Shown: positions 42,701 through 54,700 of the stretch, piece by piece | How the letters are laid out: every line of letters starts with the position of its first letter | How positions within the stretch are numbered: the stretch's first letter is position 1 | Assembly: GCA_964019135.1 (NCBI GenBank) | Contig: OZ025258.1 | Span: 1,054,001 to 1,118,000 of the forward strand | Length of the DNA: 64,000 nucleotides | Direction of reading: 5' to 3' | Source: Arenicola marina | Taxonomy: Eukaryota > Annelida > Polychaeta > Arenicolidae | The notes under the pieces: model-generated | The model's database searches: none | What the model was told of the DNA's origin: nothing | What the model saw: only the letters and a program-made list of their open reading frames with translations | Translations under genes and position numbers: made by a program

Positions 42701-45700
42701 TTGTTGTCTCTAGCATATTGTTTTTGTCGTTGTAGAGTGAAGCTTGAAAGAGTTACATCTGCAAACATTGTTCCGCAATCCGAGGTCGAGCAAGAAACAG
42801 AAGGTGATGTAGAAATGAAAGATCTTCGTTTGAAGCAAAACTTTGGCGGGCGTAGAGATGCTGAGGAGTTTTGCTTCAAATGGCAAGAGAAGATACTCAG
42901 CAAGGTAAATGGGTAATCGTTATTTATGAATTGGGTTTATGCAACTGGGTGAGTTTTTAATGGATTTGTGCCTGCATGGTCCCCCCTTCCCTCCATTCTT
43001 AAGCCAAGGTTGGCGTTATACAAATACCTATATCTTTCAATCTTTTTCCGACGATAATTCTTAAATAGCCGACCAAATTATATTGGTGACTTGCCTGTGT
43101 AAACATACATATACGATATAGTCTGGTGTATTGTTGTTTCTCATGCCTCTTATCAAAGAACCTGGATTGCCATATGCGTCAAGATAATACCGGTAATGCT
43201 GTTTATTTCGTGGCAGAGAGAAGTGGAATTTTACAGCAGAACTGAAAACTGTGATTCAGTTTTAGACCGCAAATATCACGAGGATTGCAAGTTGTTGGAG
43301 TAAGTATTGCTTGCATTGCTGCTCCCCGTGTGTCAGGTCTGACATACGAAATAGAAAATGTCTTCCCTGTGAAATACCAGTCCTCTGCTTGTAATCTGGG
43401 TTAACGGAATTCCATACCTGATAAAGAAGTAATCAAGTTATTTCATTCCCATTTTAGTTACTATTCTAAGCTTACAACATTGCTTTCTCAGTGTTTAATG
43501 CCTCAATTCTCATAAATGAAATTGTTTCTTGACTTGTGGTAGAGCTAATTCATAAATGTTCGGCTGTTGAAAGTTTTATATCATAATATAAATGTGCTTC
43601 ATGTCCCGTTGGTCAGTTTGACGAATGCTGATGCGTATGGTTCACTGTTAGATACCAATGTTAAATTAAGTTTTTACAGATATCTTAAGCGCCATGACGA
43701 ACGCCACAATATCGTGGAACTCCGTGTGGTATTCCTGTGTCACGTATATGCATGCATAACTTATAGCTTTGTTGCCGAAGAAATGGCCTTGGATTCCGTA
43801 AGTATCCTGTGCATGGTGCTGGTAATGTCTGTTAGCGACGTGACCCGTCCCACAGTTGCTTCTTCCAATGACATGTGCATGGTGTTTGTAATGCTCTGTG
43901 TTGTGTCTATTAGGGAAGTGGGTCGCCCCACAGTTCGCCTCTTCTCTTATGTGGACCATGACAACTACACCAACACAAACAATGTAAGTTTGGACAGCGA
44001 TGACTCACATGTGAATTCTAATAATAATAAAAGAAATTGTGCGTTGTCCAATTTTTGATGTATGCATTATGTACCAGCGTATGTCAGCCAGTAATAAGTG
44101 AATGTAAAGAAAGTAAAAGCCTAATTATGGTACTTTGTGGGATATTTAGATTGTAGGTTGCAATACGATAGATGGTTCCCTGGCCACTCCACGAAGATGG
44201 GACCGTACAGTATCTTAAAGGATAATACAAGTTGGCGTTGTCCTCTCTGTGCTATTACTTGGACAGGTGAATCAAACTTTTATGAAAGTAAATTGACCCC
44301 GGTCAGTATTATAGAGTCGTTGTATGGTACAATACTGTACTACTCGCTGGTCTTGGTCGGCAGGAGCTGAGACAAATGACGACATCGCCCAACGAGAAAC
44401 CCAGTATCACGTCCGAGAAGATGGCTAACTTACGTCATCGGCGTGGGGCGGCCAGCAGGTAGGGAGGGTGCGGGGGAGGGAGGGGGGCGGCCAGCAGGTA
44501 GGGAGGGTGCGGGGGAGGGAGGGGGGCGGCCAGCAGGTAGGGAGGGTGCGGAGGAGAGGGGGGGCGGCCAGCAGGAACAGGTAGGGAGGGGGTGGGGGAG
44601 GGGGGCGGCTAGCAGGAACAAGTAGGGAGGGTGCGGGGGAGAGAGGGAGGCCAGCAGGAACAGGTCGGGAGGGGGTGGGGGAGGGGGGCGGCTAGCAGGA
44701 ACAGGTAGGGGGGGTGCGGGGGAGGGAGGGAGGTCAGCAGGAACAGGTAGGGAGGGGGTGGGGGAGGGAGGTAGGTCAGCAGGAACAGATAGGGAGTGGG
44801 TGGGGGAGGGGGGCGGCTAGCAGGAACAGGTAGGGGGGGTGCGGGGGAGGGAGGGAGGTCAGCAGGAACAGGTAGGGAGGGGGTGGGGGAGGGGGGCGGC
44901 TAGCAGGAACAGGTAGGGAGGGGGTGGGGGAGGGAGGTAGGTCAGCAGGAACAGGTAGGGAGGGGGTGGGTGGGAAAGGGGGGCGGCCAGCATAAATAAG
45001 TAAGGAGGGTGCCGGGGAGGGAGGGAGGTAGCTCATAAGGAATAGGTAGGGAGGGTGCGGGGGTGGGGGAGCAGGAACAGGTAGGAGAGTAGGAGTGGGG
45101 GAGAAGACACAGGCAGGAAGGGAAGCGGAAACAGGTAGGGGGGCGGGTGGCCCAAGGAACAAGTAGGGAGTGGGGGAGGGAAGAGTGGCATGAACAGAAG
45201 GAAGTGGGAGGGGCGGAAGGAATTGTTAGGGTGGGGAAAGGGCAAAAGACATTACCTGACCAGAAGGAATCGTTGGGCTGGGGCAGAAGGACTGGGTGGG
45301 GTGGAGGGGGGTGGAGGGGGGAGGGGGCAGGGTGGCAGCGCCAGGAGTCAAGAGACGGATGGAGGCAGCAGGAACGGGTAGAGAGAACGGGATGGGGGTG
45401 GGGGGGGGGGGGGGCACCAGCAGGCGTAGGGAGGAGGGAAGGGAGGGTAGGGTGTGGCAGGCGGAACAAGCAGAGGTAATTAAGACACCTCGGGGAGTCG
45501 TTCCAAATGTTGACTTGCTCTCCTACCCGACAATTATTGTTCCCTGTACTTCTTAAACCTGTTTTCTTTCAATTTAGTGTTTAACGTAATATTTCACATT
45601 TCACCTCAGATGCCCGTATAAACGTACCTTGGCAGATGGACGTGGCGCCCCGTTGTTATTAGCAACTGTCCTGCTTTCCGGAAACGAACATCTTGCCCAT

Positions 45701-48700
45701 GTTTTGTCACAGATCCATTACGTCCATTACGATCCATTACGGAGTATGTCCGTGTCGCCCGTTACATCACGGGCCCTATAGTCACGTGGCCGTGCCCTGT
45801 TGCAGACCCCAGGGGCCGGTGTCCAGTGTTAACGTGGTGGCGTATGTCCGTGTTGCAGACCCCAGGGGCCGGTGTCCAGTGTTAACGTCGTGGCGTATGT
45901 CCGTGTTGCAGACCCCAGGGGCCGGTGTCCAGTGTTAACGTCGTGACGTATGTCCGTGTTGCAGACCCCAGGGGCCTGTGTCCAGTGTTAACGTCGTGGC
46001 GTATGTCCGTGTTGCAGACCCCAGGGGCCGGTGTCCAGTGTTAACGTCGTGGCGTATGTCCGTGTTGCAGACCCCAGGGGCCGGTGTCCAGTGTTAACGT
46101 CGTGGCGTATGTCCGTGTTGCAGACCCCAGGGGCCGGTGTCCAGTGTTAACGTCGTGGCGTATGTCCGTGTTGCAGACCCCAGGGGCCGGTGTCCAGTGT
46201 TAACGTGGTGGCGTATGTCCGTGTTGCAGACCCCAGGGGCCGGTGTCCAGTGTTAACGTCGTGACGTATGTCCGTGTTGCAGACCCCAGGGGCCGGTGTC
46301 CAGTGTTAACGTCGTGACGTATGTCCGTGTTGCAGACCCCAGGGGCCGGTGTCCAGTGTTAACGTGGTGGCGTATGTCCGTGTTGCAGACCCCAGGGGCC
46401 GGTGTCCAGTGTTAACGTGGTGGCATATGTCCGTGTTGCAGACCCCAGGGGCCGGTGTCCAGTGTTAACGTCGTGGCGTATGTCCGTGTTGCAGACCCCA
46501 GGGGCCGGTGTCCAGTGTTAACGTCGTGGCGTATGTCCGTGTTGCAGACCCCAGGGGCCGGTGTCCAGTGTTAACGTGGTGGCGTATGTCCGTGTTGCAG
46601 ACCCCAGGGGCCGGTGTCCAGTGTTAACGTCGTGGCGTATGTCCGTGTGGCAGACCCCAGGGGCCGGTGTCCAGTGTTAACGTCGTGGCGTATGTCCGTG
46701 TTGCAGACCCCAGGGGCCGGTGTCCAGTGTTAACGTCATGACGTATGTCCGTGTTGCAGACCCCAGGGGCCGGTGTCCAGTGTTAACGTCGTGGCGTATG
46801 TCCGTGTTGCAGACCCCAGGGGCCGGGGTCCAGTGTTAACGTCGTGGCGTATGTCCGTGTTGCAGACCCCAGGGGCCGGTGTCCAGTGTTAACGTCGTGA
46901 CGTATGTCCGTGTTGCAGACCCCAGGGGCCGGTGTCCAGTGTTAACGTGGTGGCGTATGTCCGTGTTGCAGACCCCAGGGGCCGGTGTCCAGTGTTAACG
47001 TCGTGGCGTATGTCCGTGTTGCAGACCCCAGGGGCCGGTGTCCAGTGTTAACGTCGTGGCGTATGTCCGTGTTGCAGACCCCAGGGGCCGGTGTCCAGTG
47101 TTAACGTCGTGGCGTATGTCCGTGTTGCAGACCCCAGGGGCCGGTGTCCAGTGTTAACGTGGTGGCGTATGTCCGTGTTGCAGACCCCAGGGGCCGGTGT
47201 CCAGTGTTAACGTCGTGACGTATGTCCGTGTTGCAGACCCCAGGGGCCGGTGTCCAGTGTTAACGTCGTGGCGTATGTCCGTGTTGCAGACCCCAGGGGC
47301 CGGTGTCCAGTGTTAACGTCGTGGCGTATGTCCGTGTTGCAGACCCCAGGGGCCGGTGTCCAGTGTTAACGTCGTGGCGTACGTCCGTGTTGCAGACCCC
47401 AGGGGCCGGTGTCCAGTGTTAACGTGGTGGCGTATGTCCGTGTTGCAGACCCCAGGGGCCGGTGTCCAGTGTTAACGGGGTGGCATATGTCCGTGTTGCA
47501 GACCCCAGGGGCCGGTGTCCAGTGTTAACGTCGTGGCGTATGTCCGTGTTGCAGACCCCAGGGGCCGGTGTCCAGTGTTAACGTCGTGGCGTATGTCCGT
47601 GTTGCAGACCCCAGGGGCCGGTGTCCAGTGTTAACGTCGTGACGTATGTCCGTGTTGCAGACCCCAGGGGCCGGTGTCCAGTGTTAACGTCGTGACGTAT
47701 GTCCGTGTTGCAGACCCCAGGGGCCGGGGTCCAGTGTTAACGTCGTGACGTATGTCCGTGTGGCAGACCCCAGGGGCCGGTGTCCAGTGTTAACGTGGTG
47801 GCGTATGTCCGTGTTGCAGACCCCAGGGGCCGGTGTCCAGTGTTAACGTCGTGGCGTATGTCCGTGTTGCAGACCCCAGGGGCCGGTGTCCAGTGTTAAC
47901 GTGGTGGCGTATGTCCGTGTTGCAGACCCCAGGGGCCGGTGTCCAGTGTTAACGTCGTGGCGTATGTCCGTGTTGCAGACCCCAGGGGCCGGTGTCCAGT
48001 GTTAACGTCGTGGCGTATGTCCGTGTTGCAGACCCCAGGGGCCGGTGTCCAGTGTTAACGTCGTGGCGTATGTCCGTGTTGCAGACCCCAGGGGCCGGTG
48101 TCCAGTGTTAACGTGGTGGCGTATGTCCGTGTTGCAGACCCCAGGGGCCGGTGTCCAGTGTTAACGTCGTGGCGTATGTCCGTGTTGCAGACCCCAGGGG
48201 CCGGTGTCCAGTGTTAACGTCGTGGCGTATGTCCGTGTTGCAGACCCCAGGGGCCGGTGTCCAGTGTTAACGTCGTGACGTATGTCCGTGTTGCAGACCC
48301 CAGGGGCCGGTGTCCAGTGTTAACGTCGTGGCGTATGTCCGTGTTGCAGACCCCAGGGGCCGGTGTCCAGTGTTAACGTCGTGGCGTATGTCCGTGTTGC
48401 AGACCCCAGGGGCCGGTGTCCAGTGTTAACGTCGTGGCGTATGTCCGTGTTGCAGACCCCAGGGGCCGGTGTCCAGTGTTAACGTCGTGGCGTATGTCCG
48501 TGTTGCAGACCCCAGGGGCCGGTGTCCAGTGTTAACGTCGTGGCGTATGTCCGTGTTGCAGACCCCAGGGGCCGGTGTCCAGTGTTAACGTCGTGACGTA
48601 TGTCCGTGTTGCAGACCCCAGGGGCCGGTGTCCAGTGTTAACGTCGTGACGTATGTCCGTGTTGCAGACCCCAGGGGCCGGTGTCCAGTGTTAACGTGGT

Positions 48701-51700
48701 GGCGTATGTCCGTGTTGCAGACCCCAGGGGCCGGTGTCCAGTGTTAACGTGGTGGCGTATGTCCGTGTTGCAGACCCCAGGGGCCGGTGTCCAGTGTTAA
48801 CGTCGTGGCGTATGTCCGTGTTGCAGACCCCAGGGGCCGGTGTCCAGTGTTAACGTCGTGGCGTATGTCCGTGTTGCAGACCCCAGGGGCCGGTGTCCAG
48901 TGTTAACGTGGTGGCGTATGTCCGTGTTGCAGACCCCAGGGGCCGGTGTCCAGTGTTAACGTGGTGGCGTATGTCCGTGTTGCAGACCCCAGGGGCCGGT
49001 GTCCAGTGTTAACGTGGTGGCGTATGTCCGTGTTGCAGACCCCAGGGGCCGGTGTCCAGTGTTAACGTGGTGGCGTATGTCCGTGTTGCAGACCCCAGGG
49101 GCCGGTGTCCAGTGTTAACGTGGTGGCATATGTCCGTGTTGCAGACCCCAGGGGCCGGTGTCCAGTGTTAACGTGGTGGCGTATGTCCGTGTTGCAGACC
49201 CCAGGGGCCGGTGTCCAGTGTTAACGTGGTGGCGTATGTCCGTGTGGCAGACCCCAGGGGCCGGTGTCCAGTGTTAACGTCGTGGCGTATGTCCGTGTTG
49301 CAGACCCCAGGGGCCGGGGTCCAGTGTTAACGTGGTGGCGTATGTCCGTGTTGCAGACCCCAGGGGCCGGTGTCCAGTGTTAACGTCGTGACGTATGTCC
49401 GTGTTGCAGACCCCAGGGGCCGGTGTCCAGTGTTAACGTCGTGACGTATGTCCGTGTTGCAGACCCCAGGGGCCGGTGTCCAGTGTTAACGTCGTGGCAT
49501 ATGTCCGTGTTGCAGACCCCAGGGGCCGGTGTCCAGTGTTAACGTCGTGACGTATGTCCGTGTTGCAGACCCCAGGGGCCGGTGTCCAGTGTTAACGTCG
49601 TGGCGTATGTCCGTGTTTCAGACCCCAGGGGCCGGTGTCCAGTGTTAACGTGGTGGCGTATGTCCGTGTTGCAGACCCCAGGGGCCGGTGTCCAGTGTTA
49701 ACGTCGTGGCGTATGTCCGTGTTGCAGACCCCAGGGGCCGGTGTCCAGTGTTAACGTCGTGGCGTATGTCCGTGTTGCAGACCCCAGGGGCCGGTGTCCA
49801 GTGTTAACGTCGTGGCGTATGTCCGTGTTGCAGACCCCAGGGGCCGGTGTCCAGTGTTAACGTCGTGGCGTATGTCCGTGTTGCAGACCCCAGGGGCCGG
49901 TGTCCAGTGTTAACGTCGTGGCGTATGTCCGTGTTGCAGACCCCAGGGGCCGGTGTCCAGTGTTAACGTCGTGGCGTATGTCCGTGTTGCAGACCCCAGG
50001 GGCCGGTGTCCAGTGTTAACGTGGTGGCGTATGTCCGTGTGGCAGACCCCAGGGGCCGGTGTCCAGTGTTAACGTCGTGGCGTATGTCCGTGTTGCAGAC
50101 CCCAGGGGCCGGTGTCCAGTGTTAACGTCGTGGCGTATGTCCGTGTGGCAGACCCCAGGGGCCGGTGTCCAGTGTTAACGTCGTGGCGTATGTCCGTGTT
50201 GCAGACCCCAGGGGCCGGTGTCCAGTGTTAACGTGGTGGCGTATGTCCGTGTTGCAGACCCCAGGGGCCGGTGTCCAGTGTTAACGTGGTGGCGTATGTC
50301 CGTGTTGCAGACCCCAGGGGCCGGTGTCCAGTGTTAACGTGGTGGCGTATGTCCGTGTTGCAGACCCCAGGGGCCGGTGTCCAGTGTTAACGTGGTGGCG
50401 TATGTCCGTGTTGCAGACCCCAGGGGCCGGGGTCCAGTGTTAACGTGGTGGCGTATGTCCGTGTTGCAGACCCCAGGGGCCGGTGTCCAGTGTTAACGTG
50501 GTGGCGTATGTCCGTGTTGCAGACCCCAGGGGCCGGTGTCCAGTGTTAACGGGGTGGCGTATGTCCGTGTTGCAGACCCCAGGGGCCGGTGTCCAGTGTT
50601 AACGGGGTGGCGTATGTCCGTGTTGCAGACCCCAGGGGCCGGTGTCCAGTGTTAACGTCGTGGCGTATGAGCCCACCGAGGAGTTGAGGAAGCAGAACCA
50701 CCTGCTGAGCACGCCGGGACAGACCATGTACATCATGGCCGACCTCACGCCCGAGGGAAAGTGAGTCCTGCTGCGGGCCGGCAGGGGAGGTGGGGAGGTC
50801 GGGTAGGCCACGTGAAGGTACCACCTATAGGCTTGGGAAGGTTATAATGAGGTCAGATATACAGCGTGCACATGTGAAGGTCATATTGAGGTCAAAACGT
50901 ATACATTTCGGGTGTCTGTGTGACGAAAACAAATATAATCACATTATACAAACTAAATATTGACAGGGATAGGACGTAAATTGGCTACAGCACTTGGATA
51001 ACACTGATTAGGATTTTCATCCGTTGTAGGTTTATAGGAAATTGTGCATATTCCACATATCCAAAAATGTTATGGTAGAAATAATTTGAAATATAGTGGG
51101 CGTTGTTCGTTCATGACTTTACACCAGATTGTGTAAGCTGAATCCATAATTGTTGGCAATAGCTTATTTCGAACTTGAAAAGTAGTTCCTGAAGGAAGGT
51201 TATAATGAGATTTATACGCATGCCATTTTACTGTATGTGAAGGTCATAGTACCTATGCTGCAAATGATGCACATAGTATCTATACAACAAATGAAGGTCA
51301 TGGTATCTATACAGCAAATGAAGGTCATAGTACCTATACAGCAAATGAAGGCCATAGTACCTATGCAACAAATATAGGTCATAGTATCTATACAGCAAAT
51401 GAAGGTCATGGTATCTATACAGCAAATGAAGGTCATGGTATCTATACAGCAAATGAAGGTCATAGTACCTATACAGCAAATGAAGGTCATAGTATCTATA
51501 TAACAAATATAGGTCATAGTTTCTATACAGCATGTGAAGGTCATAGTACCTATACATAATGTGAAGGTCATAGTACCTATACAGCAGATGAAGGTCATAG
51601 TACCTATACAGCAAATGACGGTCATAGTACCTATACAGCAAATGAAGGTCATAGTATCTATATAACAAATATAGGTCATAGTATCTATACACCAAATGAA

Positions 51701-54700
51701 GGTCATAGTACCTATACAGCAAATGAAGGTCATAGTATCTATATAACAAATATAGGTCATAGTATCTATACACCAAATGAAGGTCATAGTGCCTATACAG
51801 CATGTGAAGGTCATATTACCTATACAGATGTGAAGATCAGTACCTATATAGCATTTGAAGGTCATAGTACCTAAACAGAATGTGAAGGTCATAGTACTTA
51901 TACATCCAATAGCGGTCATGGTACATATATAGAATGGGAAGGTCATAGTTTCATCGTGAAGGTCATAGTTAGGTCAGGAAGTTCATAGTGACGTTGTTGT
52001 TAGACATTATATCGTTCTCTGCCGCAGGGAACCCACGGAGGCCGACGAGTTTGTCCTCTGCACCATCAAGGTCGATACGAATGGCGTCATCAGCGTTCGC
52101 CCTGACTTCAACAAAGGTCGCAAAGGTTACAAGATAGAGGCCGTCGGCATGGGCAGAGGTATGACTATACGACAGAGACCGTAAACACGAGCAGGTTACC
52201 GCTTTAAGATCATAAACATAACAATTTGAGAAACACAGTATCATCTGACAATTTCGCCCAGAGTTCATCTGCTATGTATTCTGGAAAGGGAAAGGTGCCA
52301 CACAGTGTGGGGAGAGACCAACTATAGGTATTAGTAGGTTTGCATTTAAGGTTGCACATTATGGAATATACCTAATGAGGCTACTTCATACTTAAATCAG
52401 TAAATGTGAAAATGGCAGATACAATTGCTGTCATTATCCCAAATTTCATTACAGATTTATTTGAATATACCGTGGAACATGCATCCAAACAACTTACAAG
52501 GTAATACATGAGGTGAACTCGTCCTGCCTCGGGTTATGTTACGTCTTTTCTCGTGTCTTTGTATCGGTTTCTTGGTCTTTTTCACGTGTGGTTTGTTCAT
52601 GATCCATGGATCTATATATGTGGCTGACAAGAAAGTCTGGATCTTAATGGTAGCTTCGTCGCCAGTTTCTGTTTCTACATCTTATACATTATACCATATT
52701 GAATCTAATATTTAATTATGTGTTGATCGGATTCATTATTCTGATGTTTATATGGAGTGTGGTTCCTCTCACCACCCTATGTATGCACAGTATGCACATG
52801 TCTGTAGCCGTGCAGACCCATTGTTATGTAAGCCTGTCATACGGGACTCTTTAGTTGTCTCAGCTATCGTCGTATAGGGCCAGAAACAATATCTGTCTCT
52901 CGTTTCAGACAAGAACAAGGCAGGGAGGCTAAGGTCTTCAGAGAGGTAGGAGCTTGTTGGTGACATTGTGTGCGAGGCCTGTGTAAAGGCATCCGGACTT
53001 ATTGCTGGGGTCGCTGTGAATTCCTTCGTCAGTTGTGGGTTTGAGTTTAGCTGTCCCCATCCCCTCCTTGGCTCTGGTGGGGTTGTGGTTGTGCAGGGGG
53101 GTTGTACCCAGATCATCATGTGATGTGATGTGATGTGAACAGACCCCTTTCATTGACATGCTTGTACTAGTTACAATGGGCATTGTACGTTATGGCCCCA
53201 TGGCTAACCCCCTCCACCCCCGGTGCACGTGTCCTCACGCATCCCGGTGCACGTGTCCTCACGCCTGCCGGTGCACGTGTCCTCACGCATCTCGGTGCAC
53301 GTGTCCTCACGCATCCCGGTGCACGTGTCCTCACGCCTGCCGGTGCACGTGTCCTCACGCCTTCCGGCACGTGCCCCCCCCCCTTCCGAATGCACGTGCC
53401 CCCCCCCCCTCCCGGTGCACGCCCCCCCCCCCATCCGATGCACGTGCCCCCCCCCCCCCTCCCGGTGCACGTGCCCCCCCCTCCCGGTGCAGGTGTCTTC
53501 ACGCCTTCCTCTCGTTGCAGCTGTACAGCCGACACGCCGACTACATCCAGGCCTGCGTGGGACACGACTTCGAAACCGTGAGTACCGTGGTCGGGTCAGC
53601 GGGACGCTGCGCCCCGACCGGTGAGAGACCGGTTACTTGGGGCGGTGAGAGACCCGTTACTTGGGGCGGTGAGAGACCGGTTACCTGGGAGGTGAGAGAC
53701 CCGTTACTTGGGTCGGTGAGAGACCCGTTACTTGGGTCGGTGAGAGACCCGATACTTGGGGCGGTGAGAGACCGGTTACCTGGGTCGGTGAGAGACCCGT
53801 TACTGGAGGCGGTGAGGGGCCCGTTACTTGGGTCGGTGAGAGACCCGTTACTGGGGGCGGTGAGAGACCCGTTATTGGGGCGGTGAGAGACCGGTTACCT
53901 GGGTCGGTGAGAGACCCGTTACTGGAGGCGGTGAGGGGCCCGTTACTTGGGTCGGTGAGAGACCCGTTACTTGGGGCGGTGAGAGACCGGTTACCTGGGG
54001 CGGTGAGAGACCCGTTACTGGAGGCGGTGAGGGGCCCGTTACTTGGGTCGGTGAGAGACCCGTTACTGGGGGCGGTGAGAGACCCGTTATTGGGGCGGTG
54101 AGAGACCGGTTACCTGGGTCGGTGAGAGACCCGTTACTGGAGGCGGTGAGGGGCCCGTTACTTGGGTCGGTGAGAGACCCGTTACTGGCGGCGGTGAGAG
54201 ACCCGTTATTGGGGCGGTGAGAGACCGGTTACCTGGGTCGGTGAGAGACCCGTTACTGGAGGCGGTGAGGGGCCCGTTACTTGGGTCGGTGAGAGACCCG
54301 TTACTTGGGGCGGTGAGAGACCGGTTACCTGGGGCGGTGAGAGACCCGTTACTGGAGGCGGTGAGGGGGCCGTTACTTGGGTCGGTGAGAGACCCGTTAC
54401 TGGGGGCGGTGAGAGACCCGTTATTGGGGCGGTGAGAGACCGGTTACCTGGGTCGGTGAGAGACTTGTTACTTGGGGCGGTGAGAGACCCGTTACTTGGG
54501 TCGGTGAGAGACTTGTTACTTGGGGCGGTGAGAGACTTGTTACTTGGGGCGGTGAGAGACCCGTTACTTGGGGCGGTGAGAGACCCGTTACTGGGGGCGG
54601 TGAGAGACCCGTTACTTGGGGCGGTGAGAGACCCGTTATTGGGGGCGGTGAGAGACCCGTTACTTGGGGCGGTGAGAGACTTGTTACTTGGGGCGGTGAG

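Noticed and set aside
43567-44058. 163-codon frame as a separate gene
   Set aside because: Only 43914..43983 matches MKS1 and has splice sites in phase; the rest is intron sequence that happens to be open.
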